This document shows, piece after piece, positions 43,982 to 53,049 of a stretch of 64,000 bases of DNA. This stretch comes from Streptomyces sp. WMMB 322. GTDB taxonomy: Bacteria; Actinomycetota; Actinomycetes; Streptomycetales; Streptomycetaceae. Location: the NCBI RefSeq assembly GCF_900090145.1, contig NZ_FMHI01000020.1:62001-126000 (forward strand), written 5' to 3'. Both the position numbers and the translations under genes were made by a program. The notes beneath the pieces are model-generated. The model was not told where the DNA came from. It saw nothing but the letters and a program-made list of their open reading frames with translations, and made no database searches. Within the stretch, counting starts at the first letter, position 1, and the number at the start of each line of letters is the position of its first letter.

Positions 43982-44941
43982 ATGAGCGACACTTCCTCCC
44001 CCTTCGGCTTCGAGCTCGTGCGACGTGGCTACGACCGCGGGCAGGTGGACGACCGCATCACGAAGCTCGTCGCCGACCGTGACAGCGCACTGTCCCGAAT
44101 CACCTCGCTGGAAAAGCGCATCGAGGAGCTTCACCTCGAGACTCAGAACGCCCAGGCCCAGGTAAACGACGCAGAGCCGTCCTACGCGGGGCTCGGTGCG
44201 CGCGTCGAGAAGATCCTCCGCCTCGCCGAGGAGGAGGCCAAGGACCTGCGCGACGAGGCCCGCCGCGCCGCCGACCAGCACCGCGAGCTCGCCGAGAGCG
44301 CCGCTCAGCAGGTGCGCAACGACGCCGAGGCGTTCGCCGCCGAGCGCAAGGCCAAGGCCGAGGACGAGGGCGCCGGCATCGTCGAGAAGGCCAAGGGCGA
44401 AGCCACCGCGCTGCGCACGGAGGCGGAGAAGGACGCCCAGTCCAAGCGCGAGGAGGCGGACTCCCTCTTCGAGGACACCCGCGCGAAGGCCGCCCAGGCC
44501 GCCGCGGACTTCGAGACGAACCTCGCCAAGCGCCGGGAGCAGTCCGAGCGTGACCTCGCCTCCCGTCAGGCGAAGGCGGAGAAGCGCCTCGCGGAGATCG
44601 AGCACCGTGCGGAGCAGCTGCGGCTGGAGGCCGAGAAGCTGCGCACGGACGCGGAGCGCCGCGCCCGTCAGACGGTGGAGACCGCCCAGCGCCAGGCCGA
44701 GGACATCGTGGCCGACGCCAACGCCAAGGCCGACCGCGTCCGCAGCGAGTCGGAGCGCGAGCTGGCGGCCCTCACCAACCGCCGCGACAGCATCAACGCG
44801 CAGCTGACCAACGTGCGCGAGATGCTGGCCACCCTCACGGGCGCGGCAGTTGCCGCCGCCGGACAGGGCGGCGAGGAGGGCGAGACCGCCGCCGACGACG
44901 AGGCCGCTGCCCGCAGCGTCCCGGCGCAGCAGTCCCGCTGA
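43982..44941 (+). CDS. filP: FilP, intermediate-filament-like coiled-coil protein
   Basis: A 319-aa coiled-coil protein with the same kind of N-terminus as Scy (FGFELVRRGYDRGQVDDRI). A central rod (about residues 60-285) and a short Ala/Glu/Asp-rich tail follow. FilP (also described as AbpS) forms filaments behind the hyphal tip, gives the cell wall stiffness and interacts with DivIVA and Scy. AGGAA precedes the ATG. A strong hairpin follows at 44995-45029. Confidence 0.94.
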   Translation: MSDTSSPFGFELVRRGYDRGQVDDRITKLVADRDSALSRITSLEKRIEELHLETQNAQAQVNDAEPSYAGLGARVEKILRLAEEEAKDLRDEARRAADQHRELAESAAQQVRNDAEAFAAERKAKAEDEGAGIVEKAKGEATALRTEAEKDAQSKREEADSLFEDTRAKAAQAAADFETNLAKRREQSERDLASRQAKAEKRLAEIEHRAEQLRLEAEKLRTDAERRARQTVETAQRQAEDIVADANAKADRVRSESERELAALTNRRDSINAQLTNVREMLATLTGAAVAAAGQGGEEGETAADDEAAARSVPAQQSR

Positions 44942-44955
44942 CGCACCCGGTCACC

Positions 44956-44983
44956 GGCCACGCGGTCACGGCCACGCGGTCAC
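44956..44983. repeat. 2 x 14-bp tandem repeat
   Basis: GGCCACGCGGTCAC occurs twice in tandem, and a partial third copy (CGCACGCGGTAC) follows. It lies between the filP stop and its terminator. Confidence 0.6.
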
Positions 44984-44994
44984 CGCACGCGGTA

Positions 44995-45029
44995 CGAAGG
45001 GCCCGGCACGGAATGTGCCGGGCCCTTCG
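44995..45029. terminator. filP terminator
   Basis: A 15-bp perfect stem (44995-45009 / 45015-45029) with a GGAAT loop, 53 bp after the filP stop. Confidence 0.85.
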
Positions 45030-45263
45030 GGTGCCCGCCGGCGCCGGCCACGGCCCGACCCGGTCACGGCTGCGGCCCGTCGGCGTGACGCGCGGTCTCC
45101 CGCATCGGGGGCGGCCCCGCTCCGCACCGGCCGGAGGGCAGCGGGCCCGTGTCGTCCGCAATGTGCGAAAGCACCGGGAACCGGCACCACAGCCTTGCGC
45201 ACGCATGTGAGTGAGCCCGCGCATCCCCTGGCATCGGGCGCTCAACGCGCATAGCGTCGGCCC

Positions 45264-46229
45264 ATGATTGAGCTGCGCGGCTTGACCAAGCGGTACGGGG
45301 ACAAGACAGCCGTCGACCACCTCACCTTCAGCGTGCGTCCCGGAGTGGTCACCGGCTTCCTCGGTCCCAACGGGGCGGGCAAGTCCACGACGATGCGGAT
45401 GATGCTCGGCCTGGACAAGCCGACGAACGGTGACGTGCACATCGACGGCAAGCGCTACGACCAGCTCCGCGACCCCCTCAACCACATCGGCGCCCTGCTG
45501 GAGGCCAAGGCGGTGCACGGTGGGCGCAGCGCCTACAACCATCTGCTGTGCATGGCGCAGGCCAACAACGTCCCGAAGAAGCGGATCGGCACGGTGCTGG
45601 ACCTGGTCGGGCTCACCGACGTGGCGAAGAAGCGTCCGAAGGGCTTTTCGCTGGGAATGGCGCAGCGGCTCGGCATCGCGGCCGCGCTGCTCGGCGACCC
45701 GAAGATCCTGATGTTCGACGAGCCGGTCAACGGCCTGGACCCCGAGGGCATCCAGTGGATCCGCAACCTCATGAAGCATCTGGCCTCGGAGGGGCGCACC
45801 GTCTTCGTCTCGTCCCACCTCATGAGCGAAATGGCGCTGACCGCGGAGCACTTGGTGGTCATCGGGCGCGGCAAGCTCCTCGCGGACACGTCGATGGCGG
45901 ACTTCATCGCCGAGAACTCGCGCTCCTTCGTGCGCGTGCGCACGCCACAGCCCGAGCGGATGCGTGACGTGCTGGGCAGCGTCGGCGTCATGCCGGTCTT
46001 CGAGCGGGACGGCGGGATGCAGGTCGAGGGCATCGAACCGGCCCGCATCGGCGAGCTCGCCGCCTGGTACCAGGTCGTGCTGCACGAGCTGAGCCCTCAG
46101 AAGGCCTCGCTGGAGGAGGCGTTCATGCGGCTGACGGCGGAGTCCGTCGAATACCAGGCGACCACTCAGGCCCCGCAGCCCGCACAACGGCCGGACCAGG
46201 GCGGCAAGCCCGTCAGGAGGAGGCGGTAA
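45264..46229 (+). CDS. ABC transporter ATP-binding protein (pair 1)
   Basis: A 321-aa ATPase. Walker A is GPNGAGKST (residues 34-42), the signature is SLGMAQRLG, Walker B is ILMFDEPVNGLDP, and the switch is FVSSHLMSEM. It resembles the drug/peptide-type exporters with a separate permease (DrrA/CcmA class). The ATG is preceded by TAGCGT at leaderless distance. The TAATG junction overlaps the permease by 1 bp. A close paralog lies at 47179. Confidence 0.92.
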   Translation: MIELRGLTKRYGDKTAVDHLTFSVRPGVVTGFLGPNGAGKSTTMRMMLGLDKPTNGDVHIDGKRYDQLRDPLNHIGALLEAKAVHGGRSAYNHLLCMAQANNVPKKRIGTVLDLVGLTDVAKKRPKGFSLGMAQRLGIAAALLGDPKILMFDEPVNGLDPEGIQWIRNLMKHLASEGRTVFVSSHLMSEMALTAEHLVVIGRGKLLADTSMADFIAENSRSFVRVRTPQPERMRDVLGSVGVMPVFERDGGMQVEGIEPARIGELAAWYQVVLHELSPQKASLEEAFMRLTAESVEYQATTQAPQPAQRPDQGGKPVRRRR

Positions 46230-46999
46230 TGCCACACGCCACGCGCGTCATCCGCTCCGAGTGGACCAAGATCCGCTCCGTGCGCTCGACTCTGTGGACA
46301 CTGGCCACTGCGCTCGTCGTGACGGTCGGGGTCTCCGCCGCCATCTGCGCCGTCACCGCCTCGCAGTTCGACAAGCTGGGCAAGCAGCAGCAGGCCACGT
46401 TCGACGCCACTCAGACGAGCTTCTCGGGCTCCGGCCTCGGGCAGCTCGCGATGATCGCCTTCGGCGTGCTGGTCGTCTCCAGCGAGTACAGCACCGGCAT
46501 GATCCGCAGCTCGCTGGCGGCCGTGCCGCAGCGCACCGTCTTCCTCACTTCCAAGATCTTCGTCGCCACGATGCTGGTGCTGGTGGTCGGCATGGCCACG
46601 AGCTTCCTCGCCTTCTTCGTCGGGCAGGCGGTGCTGGGTGATCTCGGCGTCTCGATCAAGGACGAGGGCGTGCTGCGGGCCGTGCTGGGCGGCGGGGTCT
46701 ATATGACGCTGATCGCTCTGTTCTCCATGGGCCTGAGCTTCGTGCTGCGCAGTCCGATGCTGGCCTTCGCGATCCTGATGCCGTTCTTCTTCCTGATCTC
46801 CAACATCCTCGAAGCAGTCAGCGCGACGAAGAAGTACGCCCACTATCTGCCGGACCAGGCGGGCAAGACGATCACAGCCGTCGTGCCGGAGTCGCTCAAC
46901 CGTCCGTACGGCCCCTACGAGGGGCTGGCGATCATGGCCGCGTGGGTGGGGGCGGCGCTGATCGTCGGCTGGATCCTCCTCAAGCGCCGCGACGCGTAG
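46229..46999 (+). CDS. ABC transporter permease (pair 1)
   Basis: A 256-aa membrane protein with about six TM segments. The short N-terminal motif IRSEWTKIRSVRSTLWTL is shared with the permease at 48528. It overlaps the ATPase gene by 1 bp, so the subunits are co-translated. Substrate unknown. Confidence 0.9.
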   Translation: MPHATRVIRSEWTKIRSVRSTLWTLATALVVTVGVSAAICAVTASQFDKLGKQQQATFDATQTSFSGSGLGQLAMIAFGVLVVSSEYSTGMIRSSLAAVPQRTVFLTSKIFVATMLVLVVGMATSFLAFFVGQAVLGDLGVSIKDEGVLRAVLGGGVYMTLIALFSMGLSFVLRSPMLAFAILMPFFFLISNILEAVSATKKYAHYLPDQAGKTITAVVPESLNRPYGPYEGLAIMAAWVGAALIVGWILLKRRDA

Positions 47000-47178
47000 C
47001 CCGGGCCGCGGCATGCGGTGCAGGGCCTGAACTCCCCGTGACAGTAAGGGAGACGGGTTCCGGGGCCGGGACGGAGACCGTTGCGTCGGCCAACGGACGG
47101 AACCGATCGGGCGCCTTGTAGCCTCCTAGGCCATGTCCGGGGGCGAACGCGCCCCGAACTTCGTCCAGGGACAAACGG

Positions 47179-48531
47179 ATGATAGAGGCGTACGGCCTGA
47201 CAAAGCGCTACGGCGCCAAGACGGCCGTCTACAACCTGTCCTTCCAGGTGCGGCCGGGAGCCGTCACCGGCTTCCTGGGGCCCAACGGCTCCGGCAAGTC
47301 GACGACGATGCGGATGATCCTGGGCCTGGACACCCCGACCGCGGGCCAGGTCACCGTCGCCGGCCGCCGGTTCCGCGATCTGCCGAACGCCCCGCGCCAG
47401 GTCGGCGCGCTGCTGGACGCCAAGGCCGTGCACGGAGGACGCTCCGCACGCAGCCACCTGCTGTCGCTGGCCCAGCTCTCGGGCATTCCGGCCCGCCGGG
47501 TGGACGAGGTTCTCGACGTCGTCGGGCTCAGGCAGGTGGCCGGGAAGCGCTCGCAGGGTTTCTCGCTCGGCATGGGCCAGCGGCTCGGCATCGCGGCCGC
47601 CCTCCTCGGCGACCCGCAGGTGCTGCTCTTCGACGAGCCGGTCAACGGCCTGGACCCCGAAGGCATCCTGTGGGTCCGCAATCTGATGAAGCAGCTGGCG
47701 GGCGAGGGCCGCACCGTCTTCGTCTCCTCGCACCTGATGAGCGAGATGGCGCTGACCGCCGAGCATCTGATCGTCATCGGCCGCGGGCAGCTCATGGCCG
47801 ACACCTCGGTGAAGGAGTTCATCGCGCAGAACTCGGTGGGCTTCGCCCGTGTCCGTACGCCGGACGGCGACCCGGGCCAGCGGGAGAAGCTGACCTCCGC
47901 CGTGCAGGAGGCGGGCGGCCACGTGCAGCCGGAGGACGACGGGGCCCTGCGCGTCAACGGCCTGCCGCTGCCGCAGATCTCCGAACTGGCGCACAACGCG
48001 GACGTACGGCTGTGGGAGCTCTCCCCGCACCAGGCGTCGCTGGAAGAGGCGTACATGCAGCTGACGCAGGGCGCGGTGGACTACCGCTCCTCCGTCGACC
48101 AGCGCGCCGGATTCCAGCAGGCGCCGCAACAGCCGTCGCAGCAACAGCAGTTGGCCGCATCCCAGCTCGGAGTGCCGATGGGTCCGGGAGCGCCCGGAGC
48201 ACCTGGCATGCCGGGTGCGCCGGGCATGCCCGGCGCCATGCCGCCGCAGGGCGTCCCCGTGGGTGCGGGTGCCGCGGGCGGCTGGGGGCCTCCGCCCGGC
48301 GGGGCGCCCGCGCAGCAGGCAGGCCCGTACGGCGCAGGACCCGGCCACGGCGCGGGGCCCGGCTACGGACCGCAGCCGGTGCCGGGCGGCACCCCTGACC
48401 CGTACGCGCACGTGGCGGCCCAGCAGCCCCAGGGCGGGCCCCCGCAGGCGCCGCCGGTGCCGGGCGGACCGCCGGCGCCCGCCGCGCCCACCGACGCTTC
48501 CCGGCCCGACAGCGAGGACGACGCCCGATGA
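47179..48531 (+). CDS. ABC transporter ATP-binding protein with a Gln/Pro/Gly-rich tail (pair 2)
   Basis: A 450-aa ATPase. The first 310 residues closely resemble the protein at 45264 (GPNGSGKST, SLGMGQRLG, LLFDEPVNGLDPEG, SSHLMSEM). A tail of about 140 residues rich in Gln, Pro, Gly and Ala follows, which the first copy lacks. GGGA lies before the ATG, and the stop overlaps the permease start (ATGA). Confidence 0.92.
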   Translation: MIEAYGLTKRYGAKTAVYNLSFQVRPGAVTGFLGPNGSGKSTTMRMILGLDTPTAGQVTVAGRRFRDLPNAPRQVGALLDAKAVHGGRSARSHLLSLAQLSGIPARRVDEVLDVVGLRQVAGKRSQGFSLGMGQRLGIAAALLGDPQVLLFDEPVNGLDPEGILWVRNLMKQLAGEGRTVFVSSHLMSEMALTAEHLIVIGRGQLMADTSVKEFIAQNSVGFARVRTPDGDPGQREKLTSAVQEAGGHVQPEDDGALRVNGLPLPQISELAHNADVRLWELSPHQASLEEAYMQLTQGAVDYRSSVDQRAGFQQAPQQPSQQQQLAASQLGVPMGPGAPGAPGMPGAPGMPGAMPPQGVPVGAGAAGGWGPPPGGAPAQQAGPYGAGPGHGAGPGYGPQPVPGGTPDPYAHVAAQQPQGGPPQAPPVPGGPPAPAAPTDASRPDSEDDAR

Positions 48532-49625
48532 CCACGCCGAACAACCCGCACCACCAGCAGCCGCACCCCGCGCAGCAGCCGCCTCAACAGCCGTACCAGG
48601 GCCAGGAGTTCCAGCCGCAGCACGGCGCGGCACAGCACGCGGCGGGAGGCGCGGCGGCCGGCACGGCGACGGCGCCCCCTCCGCAGGGCTTTCAGGGCGC
48701 GCCGTACGGACCTCCACAGGGCGGTTCCCAGGGCGCTCCGCACGGCGCCCCCCAGGGCGGCCCCGCGTACGGCGGCGGCTACGCCTCCCCGATCCCCGTC
48801 ACGCGCACCCACCTGGGCCACGCGATCGTCTCCGAGTGGACGAAGATCCGTTCCGTCCGCTCGACGGTGTGGACGCTCGGCGTCATGTTCGCCCTCGTCG
48901 TCGGCATCGGCCTGATGACCGCGCTCCTGCTCAGCGACACCGACTTCGTCGGGTTGCCGCTGCTCGCCCCGGGCCTGTTCGGGCTGATGCTCGGCCAGAT
49001 CTGCATCATCACGCTGGGGGTGCTCGTGGTCACCTCCGAGTACGGCACCGGCATGATCCGCACCACCATGACCGCGTGCCCCAAGCGGGGCCGCGTGCTG
49101 GCCGCCAAGTCGCTGATCTTCTTCCTCCTCGCGTTCGTCATGACGGCGGCCGCCTGCTCGGTCACCGCTCTCATCAACGCCACGATGCTCAGCGGCCAGA
49201 AGGTCCCGGAGTTCGCGGCGAAGTCGGGACCGCTCAAGGACTCCGTCGAGAACGGCGAGCTGGTCGCGAGCAGCAGCCAGTGGCTGGGAGCCACGGTCGG
49301 CGCCGCCCTGTACGTGGCTCTGCTGGGCCTGCTGGCCCTGGCCGTCGGTGCGCTGCTGAGGCACTCGGCCGGAGCGATCACGGCGATGATGGGCCTCGTT
49401 CTGCTGCCGCTGGTGCTCGCCCTGTTCATGATCGGCGAGACGCTCAGCGACTTCCGTGAGGTGCTCATGGAGTACTCGCCGCTCAACGGGCTGGCGTCGC
49501 TGTACCGCATCCCCATGTCGGAGGACCAGACCGCGACGGGCTGGCCGCTGCTGGGAATCCTGGCCATCGCGACGGCGGTCGTGCTGACCCTCGCCTTTGC
49601 GCTGCTGAACCGCCGGGACGTCTGA
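48528..49625 (+). CDS. ABC transporter permease with a Gln/Pro-rich N-terminal tail (pair 2)
   Basis: A 365-aa protein. About 90 residues of Gln/Pro/His/Gly-rich sequence precede the conserved SEWTKIRSVRSTVWTLG motif and about six TM segments. The first-copy permease (46229) has no such tail. The low-complexity tails of ATPase and permease face each other across the gene junction. A hairpin (49632-49662) follows the stop. Confidence 0.9.
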   Translation: MTTPNNPHHQQPHPAQQPPQQPYQGQEFQPQHGAAQHAAGGAAAGTATAPPPQGFQGAPYGPPQGGSQGAPHGAPQGGPAYGGGYASPIPVTRTHLGHAIVSEWTKIRSVRSTVWTLGVMFALVVGIGLMTALLLSDTDFVGLPLLAPGLFGLMLGQICIITLGVLVVTSEYGTGMIRTTMTACPKRGRVLAAKSLIFFLLAFVMTAAACSVTALINATMLSGQKVPEFAAKSGPLKDSVENGELVASSSQWLGATVGAALYVALLGLLALAVGALLRHSAGAITAMMGLVLLPLVLALFMIGETLSDFREVLMEYSPLNGLASLYRIPMSEDQTATGWPLLGILAIATAVVLTLAFALLNRRDV

Positions 49626-49631
49626 CGCGGA

Positions 49632-49662
49632 GCGCGCGTACGCGCAGGCCGCGTACGCGCGC
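49632..49662. terminator. Hairpin after the ABC operon
   Basis: 13-bp perfect arms (49632-49644 / 49650-49662) with a CAGGC loop, 7 bp past the permease stop. Confidence 0.8.
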
Positions 49663-49779
49663 CCGCACTTCACGGCTGCCGCACACGGCCGAATCTCCAC
49701 CGGACCGCCACGAGTGAATCCGGTCGAGCGGGGCACTGGTCCCGCGCGATCCGTGGACGCGCGTGGACGGAGGACGGCG

Positions 49780-52700
49780 ATGGGTGTGCGCACCTGGCTC
49801 GAGAGCTGGCCTGTTTACCGGCAGCTCACCGGAGACGATCCCCTGGGGCGCGGCGCCGCCGCCTCCTCCGCGTACACACGCGGCCTCCGGCCCCGCACCG
49901 AGGAGGCCGACGAGGTCGTGAAGTCGGTGTGCCCGTACTGCGCGGTCGGCTGCGGGCAGAACGTCTACGTGAAGGACGGCGAGGTCGTCCAGATCGAAGG
50001 CGACCCCGACTCCCCCGTCAGCCGGGGCCGGCTCTGCCCCAAGGGCTCCGCGACGCTCCAGCTCACCACCGGCGACTCGCGCCGTCACGAGGTCCTCTAC
50101 CGGCGTCCGTACGCGAAGGACTGGGAGCGGCTGGACCTGGAGACCGCCATGGACATGGTGGCCGAACGGGTGATCCGCACGCGGCGGGAGACCTGGGAGA
50201 GCGAGCACGAGGGGATGCGCGTCAACCGCACCCTCGGCATCGCGACGCTCGGCGGCGCCGCTCTGGACAACGAAGAGAACTACCTGATCAAGAAGTTCTT
50301 CACGGCTCTGGGCGTCGTCCAGATCGAGAACCAGGCGCGGGTCTGCCACAGTTCGACCGTCGCGGGACTGGGGACGTCCTTCGGGCGCGGGGGCGCCACC
50401 ACCTTCCTTCAGGACCTGCAGAACTCCGACTGCATCGTCATCGAGGGGTCGAACTTCGCGGAGGCCCATCCCGTGGGCTTCCAGTGGGTGATGGAGGCCA
50501 AGGCACGCGGCGCCAAGGTCATCCACGTCGATCCGCGGTTCACACGTACGAGCGCGCTGGCCGACCTGCATGTGCCGATCCGGGCCGGCACCGACATCGC
50601 CTTCCTCGGCGGCATCATCAACCACGTGCTCAGCACGGGCTCCGACTTCCGCGACTACGTCCTGGAGTACACCAACGCCGCCACCCTCATCGGCGAGGAC
50701 TTCGAGGACACCGAGGACCTCGACGGCGTCTTCTCCGGCCTGGACCCGGACAGCCGCAGCTACGACATGCGCTCCTGGCACTACGAGGGCGGACGTCCCG
50801 TCCAGGCGGCCTCCGGGAAGCGCGACGCACTGTACGAGGAGCGCGTCCATGGCCCCGGCGCACCGGGCGGTTCGGGAGAGGCGGAGGCGCACGGCTCGGG
50901 CGGGCCGCCGCTCGCGGGCGAGTCCGAGTCGCGGCAGGACCGCACGCTCCAGGACCCGCGCTGCGTCTACCAGATCCTCAAGCGGCACTACTCGCGCTAC
51001 ACCCCGGAGATGGTCGAGGAGACCTGCGGCATTCCGCGGAAGACGTTCCTCGAGGTGTGCCGCGCGCTCGTCGAGAACTCCGGCCCGGACCGCACGAGCG
51101 AGTTCTGCTACGCGGTCGGCTGGACGCAGCACACCGTCGGCGCCCAGTACATCCGTACCGCCTGCATCCTGCAGCTGCTGCTGGGCAACATCGGCCGTCC
51201 CGGCGGCGGCATCCAGGCGCTGCGGGGCCACGCGAGCATCCAGGGCTCCAGCGACATCCCCACCCTGTTCAACCTGCTGCCCGGCTACATCCCGATGCCG
51301 CACGCACACAAGAACGAGGATCTGGACAAGTTCATCGAAGCGGTACGGGCCGACAAGGGCTTCTGGGGCAACATGCGCTCCTACTTCGTCAGCCTGATGA
51401 AGGCCTACTGGGGAGACGCGGCCACCGCCGGGAACGACTACTGCTTCGATCACCTGCCGAGGCTCACCGGCTCGCACAGCACGTACGACACCGTGCTCAA
51501 CCAGCTCGACGGCGTGTGCAAGGGCTACTTCCTCATGGGCGAGAACCCCGCCGTCGGCTCCGCCAACTCCCGTATGCAGCGCCTGGGAATGGCGAACCTG
51601 GAGTGGCAGGTCGTCCGGGACTTCTCACTCGTCGAATCGGCGACGTGGTGGAAGGACGGCCCCGAGATCGAGACGGGCGAGCTGCGCACCGAGGACATCG
51701 GCACCGAGGTGTTCTTCTTCCCCGCGGCCGCGCACACCGAGAAGGCGGGGTCCTTCACCAACACCAACCGGTACGTCCAGTGGCACCAGGCGGCCCGGGA
51801 ACCCGACGGCGAGGCCCGCAGCGACCTGTGGTTCATGTACCACCTCGGCAGGCGGATCCGTGAGCGGCTGAAGGACTCACGGGACCCGGTGGACCGTCCG
51901 CTCCTCGACGTCACCTGGGACTACCCGACCGAGGGGCGGCTGGAGGAGCCGAGCGCCGAGGCGGTGCTCGCCGAGATCAACGGCTACGACGCCGACGGCC
52001 GGCCCCTCACCGGCTACCAGCAGTTGAAGGACGACGGCTCCACCTCGTGCGGCTGCTGGATCTACTGCGGGGTCCGCGCGGACGGCGTCAACCAGGCGGC
52101 CCGCAAGAAACCCCACACGGAACAGGACTGGGTGGCCTCCGAGTGGGCGTGGGCATGGCCGCTCAACCGGCGCATCCTCTACAACCGGGCCTCCGCCGAC
52201 CCCGACGGCAGTCCGTGGAGCAGCCGCAAGGCGCTGGTGTGGTGGGACGAGAGCGCGGGCCGCTGGACCGGGCACGACGTTCCCGACTTCATCGCCGACC
52301 GGCCGCCGTCCTTCCGTCCGGAACCGGGTGCGACGGGCCCCGACGCCATCAGCGGCGTCGACCCGTTCATCATGCAGGCCGACGGCAAGGGCTGGCTCTA
52401 CGCACCGGCCGGGCTCCTCGACGGGCCGATGCCCACGCACTACGAGCCTCAGGACTCCCCGGTCGCCAACCCGCTGTACGGGCAGCAGCGCAGCCCCGTC
52501 CGGCAGATCTTCGCGCGTGAGCACAACCGCTACCACCCCGACGTGACGGAGCCGGGCGGCGACGTGTATCCCTACGTGGTCACCACGTACCGCCTCACCG
52601 AGCACTTCACCGGCGGCGGCATGACCCGCTGGTCGCCGTATCTGGCGGAGCTGCAACCGGAGTTCTTCTGCGAGGTCTCGCCGGAGCTGGCCGCCGAACG

Positions 52701-53049
52701 CGGCCTGGAGCACGCGGGGTGGGCGACGGTCGTCACGGCGCGTTCCGCCGTCGAGGCGCGGGTGCTCGTCACGGAGCGGATGTCCCCCGTGCGGGCCGGC
52801 GGGCGCACCATCCACCAGATCGGGCTGCCCTACCACTGGGGACGCAACGGCTACTCCACGGGTGACTCGGCGAACGAGCTGACGTCCATCGCCCTCGACC
52901 CGAACGTGCACATCCAGGAAGTCAAGGCCCTCACCGCCGACATCCGCCCGGGGCGCCGGCCCCGCGGCCAGGACCTGCTGCGGCTGCTGGAGGAGTACCG
53001 GGAGCGCAGCGGCACCGGCGAGGAGACGGGAATGGAGGTACGAGGATGA
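49780..53049 (+). CDS. Formate dehydrogenase-type molybdopterin oxidoreductase, large subunit
   Basis: A 1089-aa molybdoenzyme resembling the FdnG/FdoG major subunit. An N-terminal [4Fe-4S] motif (Cys51, Cys54, Cys58, Cys86) is followed by NQARVCHSSTVAGLG. Here Cys189 occupies the place of selenocysteine in E. coli FdnG (codon TGC). The C-terminal MGD-binding domain contains GLPYHWG and SANELT. The usual N-terminal Tat twin-arginine signal is absent. The ATG at 49780 has GGAGG 6 nt upstream. It overlaps the iron-sulfur subunit gene by 4 bp. Formate is the likely substrate, but related enzymes exist. Confidence 0.9.
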   Translation: MGVRTWLESWPVYRQLTGDDPLGRGAAASSAYTRGLRPRTEEADEVVKSVCPYCAVGCGQNVYVKDGEVVQIEGDPDSPVSRGRLCPKGSATLQLTTGDSRRHEVLYRRPYAKDWERLDLETAMDMVAERVIRTRRETWESEHEGMRVNRTLGIATLGGAALDNEENYLIKKFFTALGVVQIENQARVCHSSTVAGLGTSFGRGGATTFLQDLQNSDCIVIEGSNFAEAHPVGFQWVMEAKARGAKVIHVDPRFTRTSALADLHVPIRAGTDIAFLGGIINHVLSTGSDFRDYVLEYTNAATLIGEDFEDTEDLDGVFSGLDPDSRSYDMRSWHYEGGRPVQAASGKRDALYEERVHGPGAPGGSGEAEAHGSGGPPLAGESESRQDRTLQDPRCVYQILKRHYSRYTPEMVEETCGIPRKTFLEVCRALVENSGPDRTSEFCYAVGWTQHTVGAQYIRTACILQLLLGNIGRPGGGIQALRGHASIQGSSDIPTLFNLLPGYIPMPHAHKNEDLDKFIEAVRADKGFWGNMRSYFVSLMKAYWGDAATAGNDYCFDHLPRLTGSHSTYDTVLNQLDGVCKGYFLMGENPAVGSANSRMQRLGMANLEWQVVRDFSLVESATWWKDGPEIETGELRTEDIGTEVFFFPAAAHTEKAGSFTNTNRYVQWHQAAREPDGEARSDLWFMYHLGRRIRERLKDSRDPVDRPLLDVTWDYPTEGRLEEPSAEAVLAEINGYDADGRPLTGYQQLKDDGSTSCGCWIYCGVRADGVNQAARKKPHTEQDWVASEWAWAWPLNRRILYNRASADPDGSPWSSRKALVWWDESAGRWTGHDVPDFIADRPPSFRPEPGATGPDAISGVDPFIMQADGKGWLYAPAGLLDGPMPTHYEPQDSPVANPLYGQQRSPVRQIFAREHNRYHPDVTEPGGDVYPYVVTTYRLTEHFTGGGMTRWSPYLAELQPEFFCEVSPELAAERGLEHAGWATVVTARSAVEARVLVTERMSPVRAGGRTIHQIGLPYHWGRNGYSTGDSANELTSIALDPNVHIQEVKALTADIRPGRRPRGQDLLRLLEEYRERSGTGEETGMEVRG

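Larger units (their letters stand above)
44942..45263. other. 322-bp filP/ABC intergenic region
   Basis: Non-coding. It contains a 14-bp tandem repeat (44956-44983), the filP terminator (44995-45029), and TAGCGT (45252-45257) 6 nt before the ABC ATPase ATG, which may be the -10 box of a leaderless promoter. Confidence 0.55.

Noticed and set aside
50335..50355. Possible selenocysteine in the formate dehydrogenase.
   Set aside because: The codon at the active-site position (50344-50346) is TGC, not TGA. No SECIS element or internal stop is needed.
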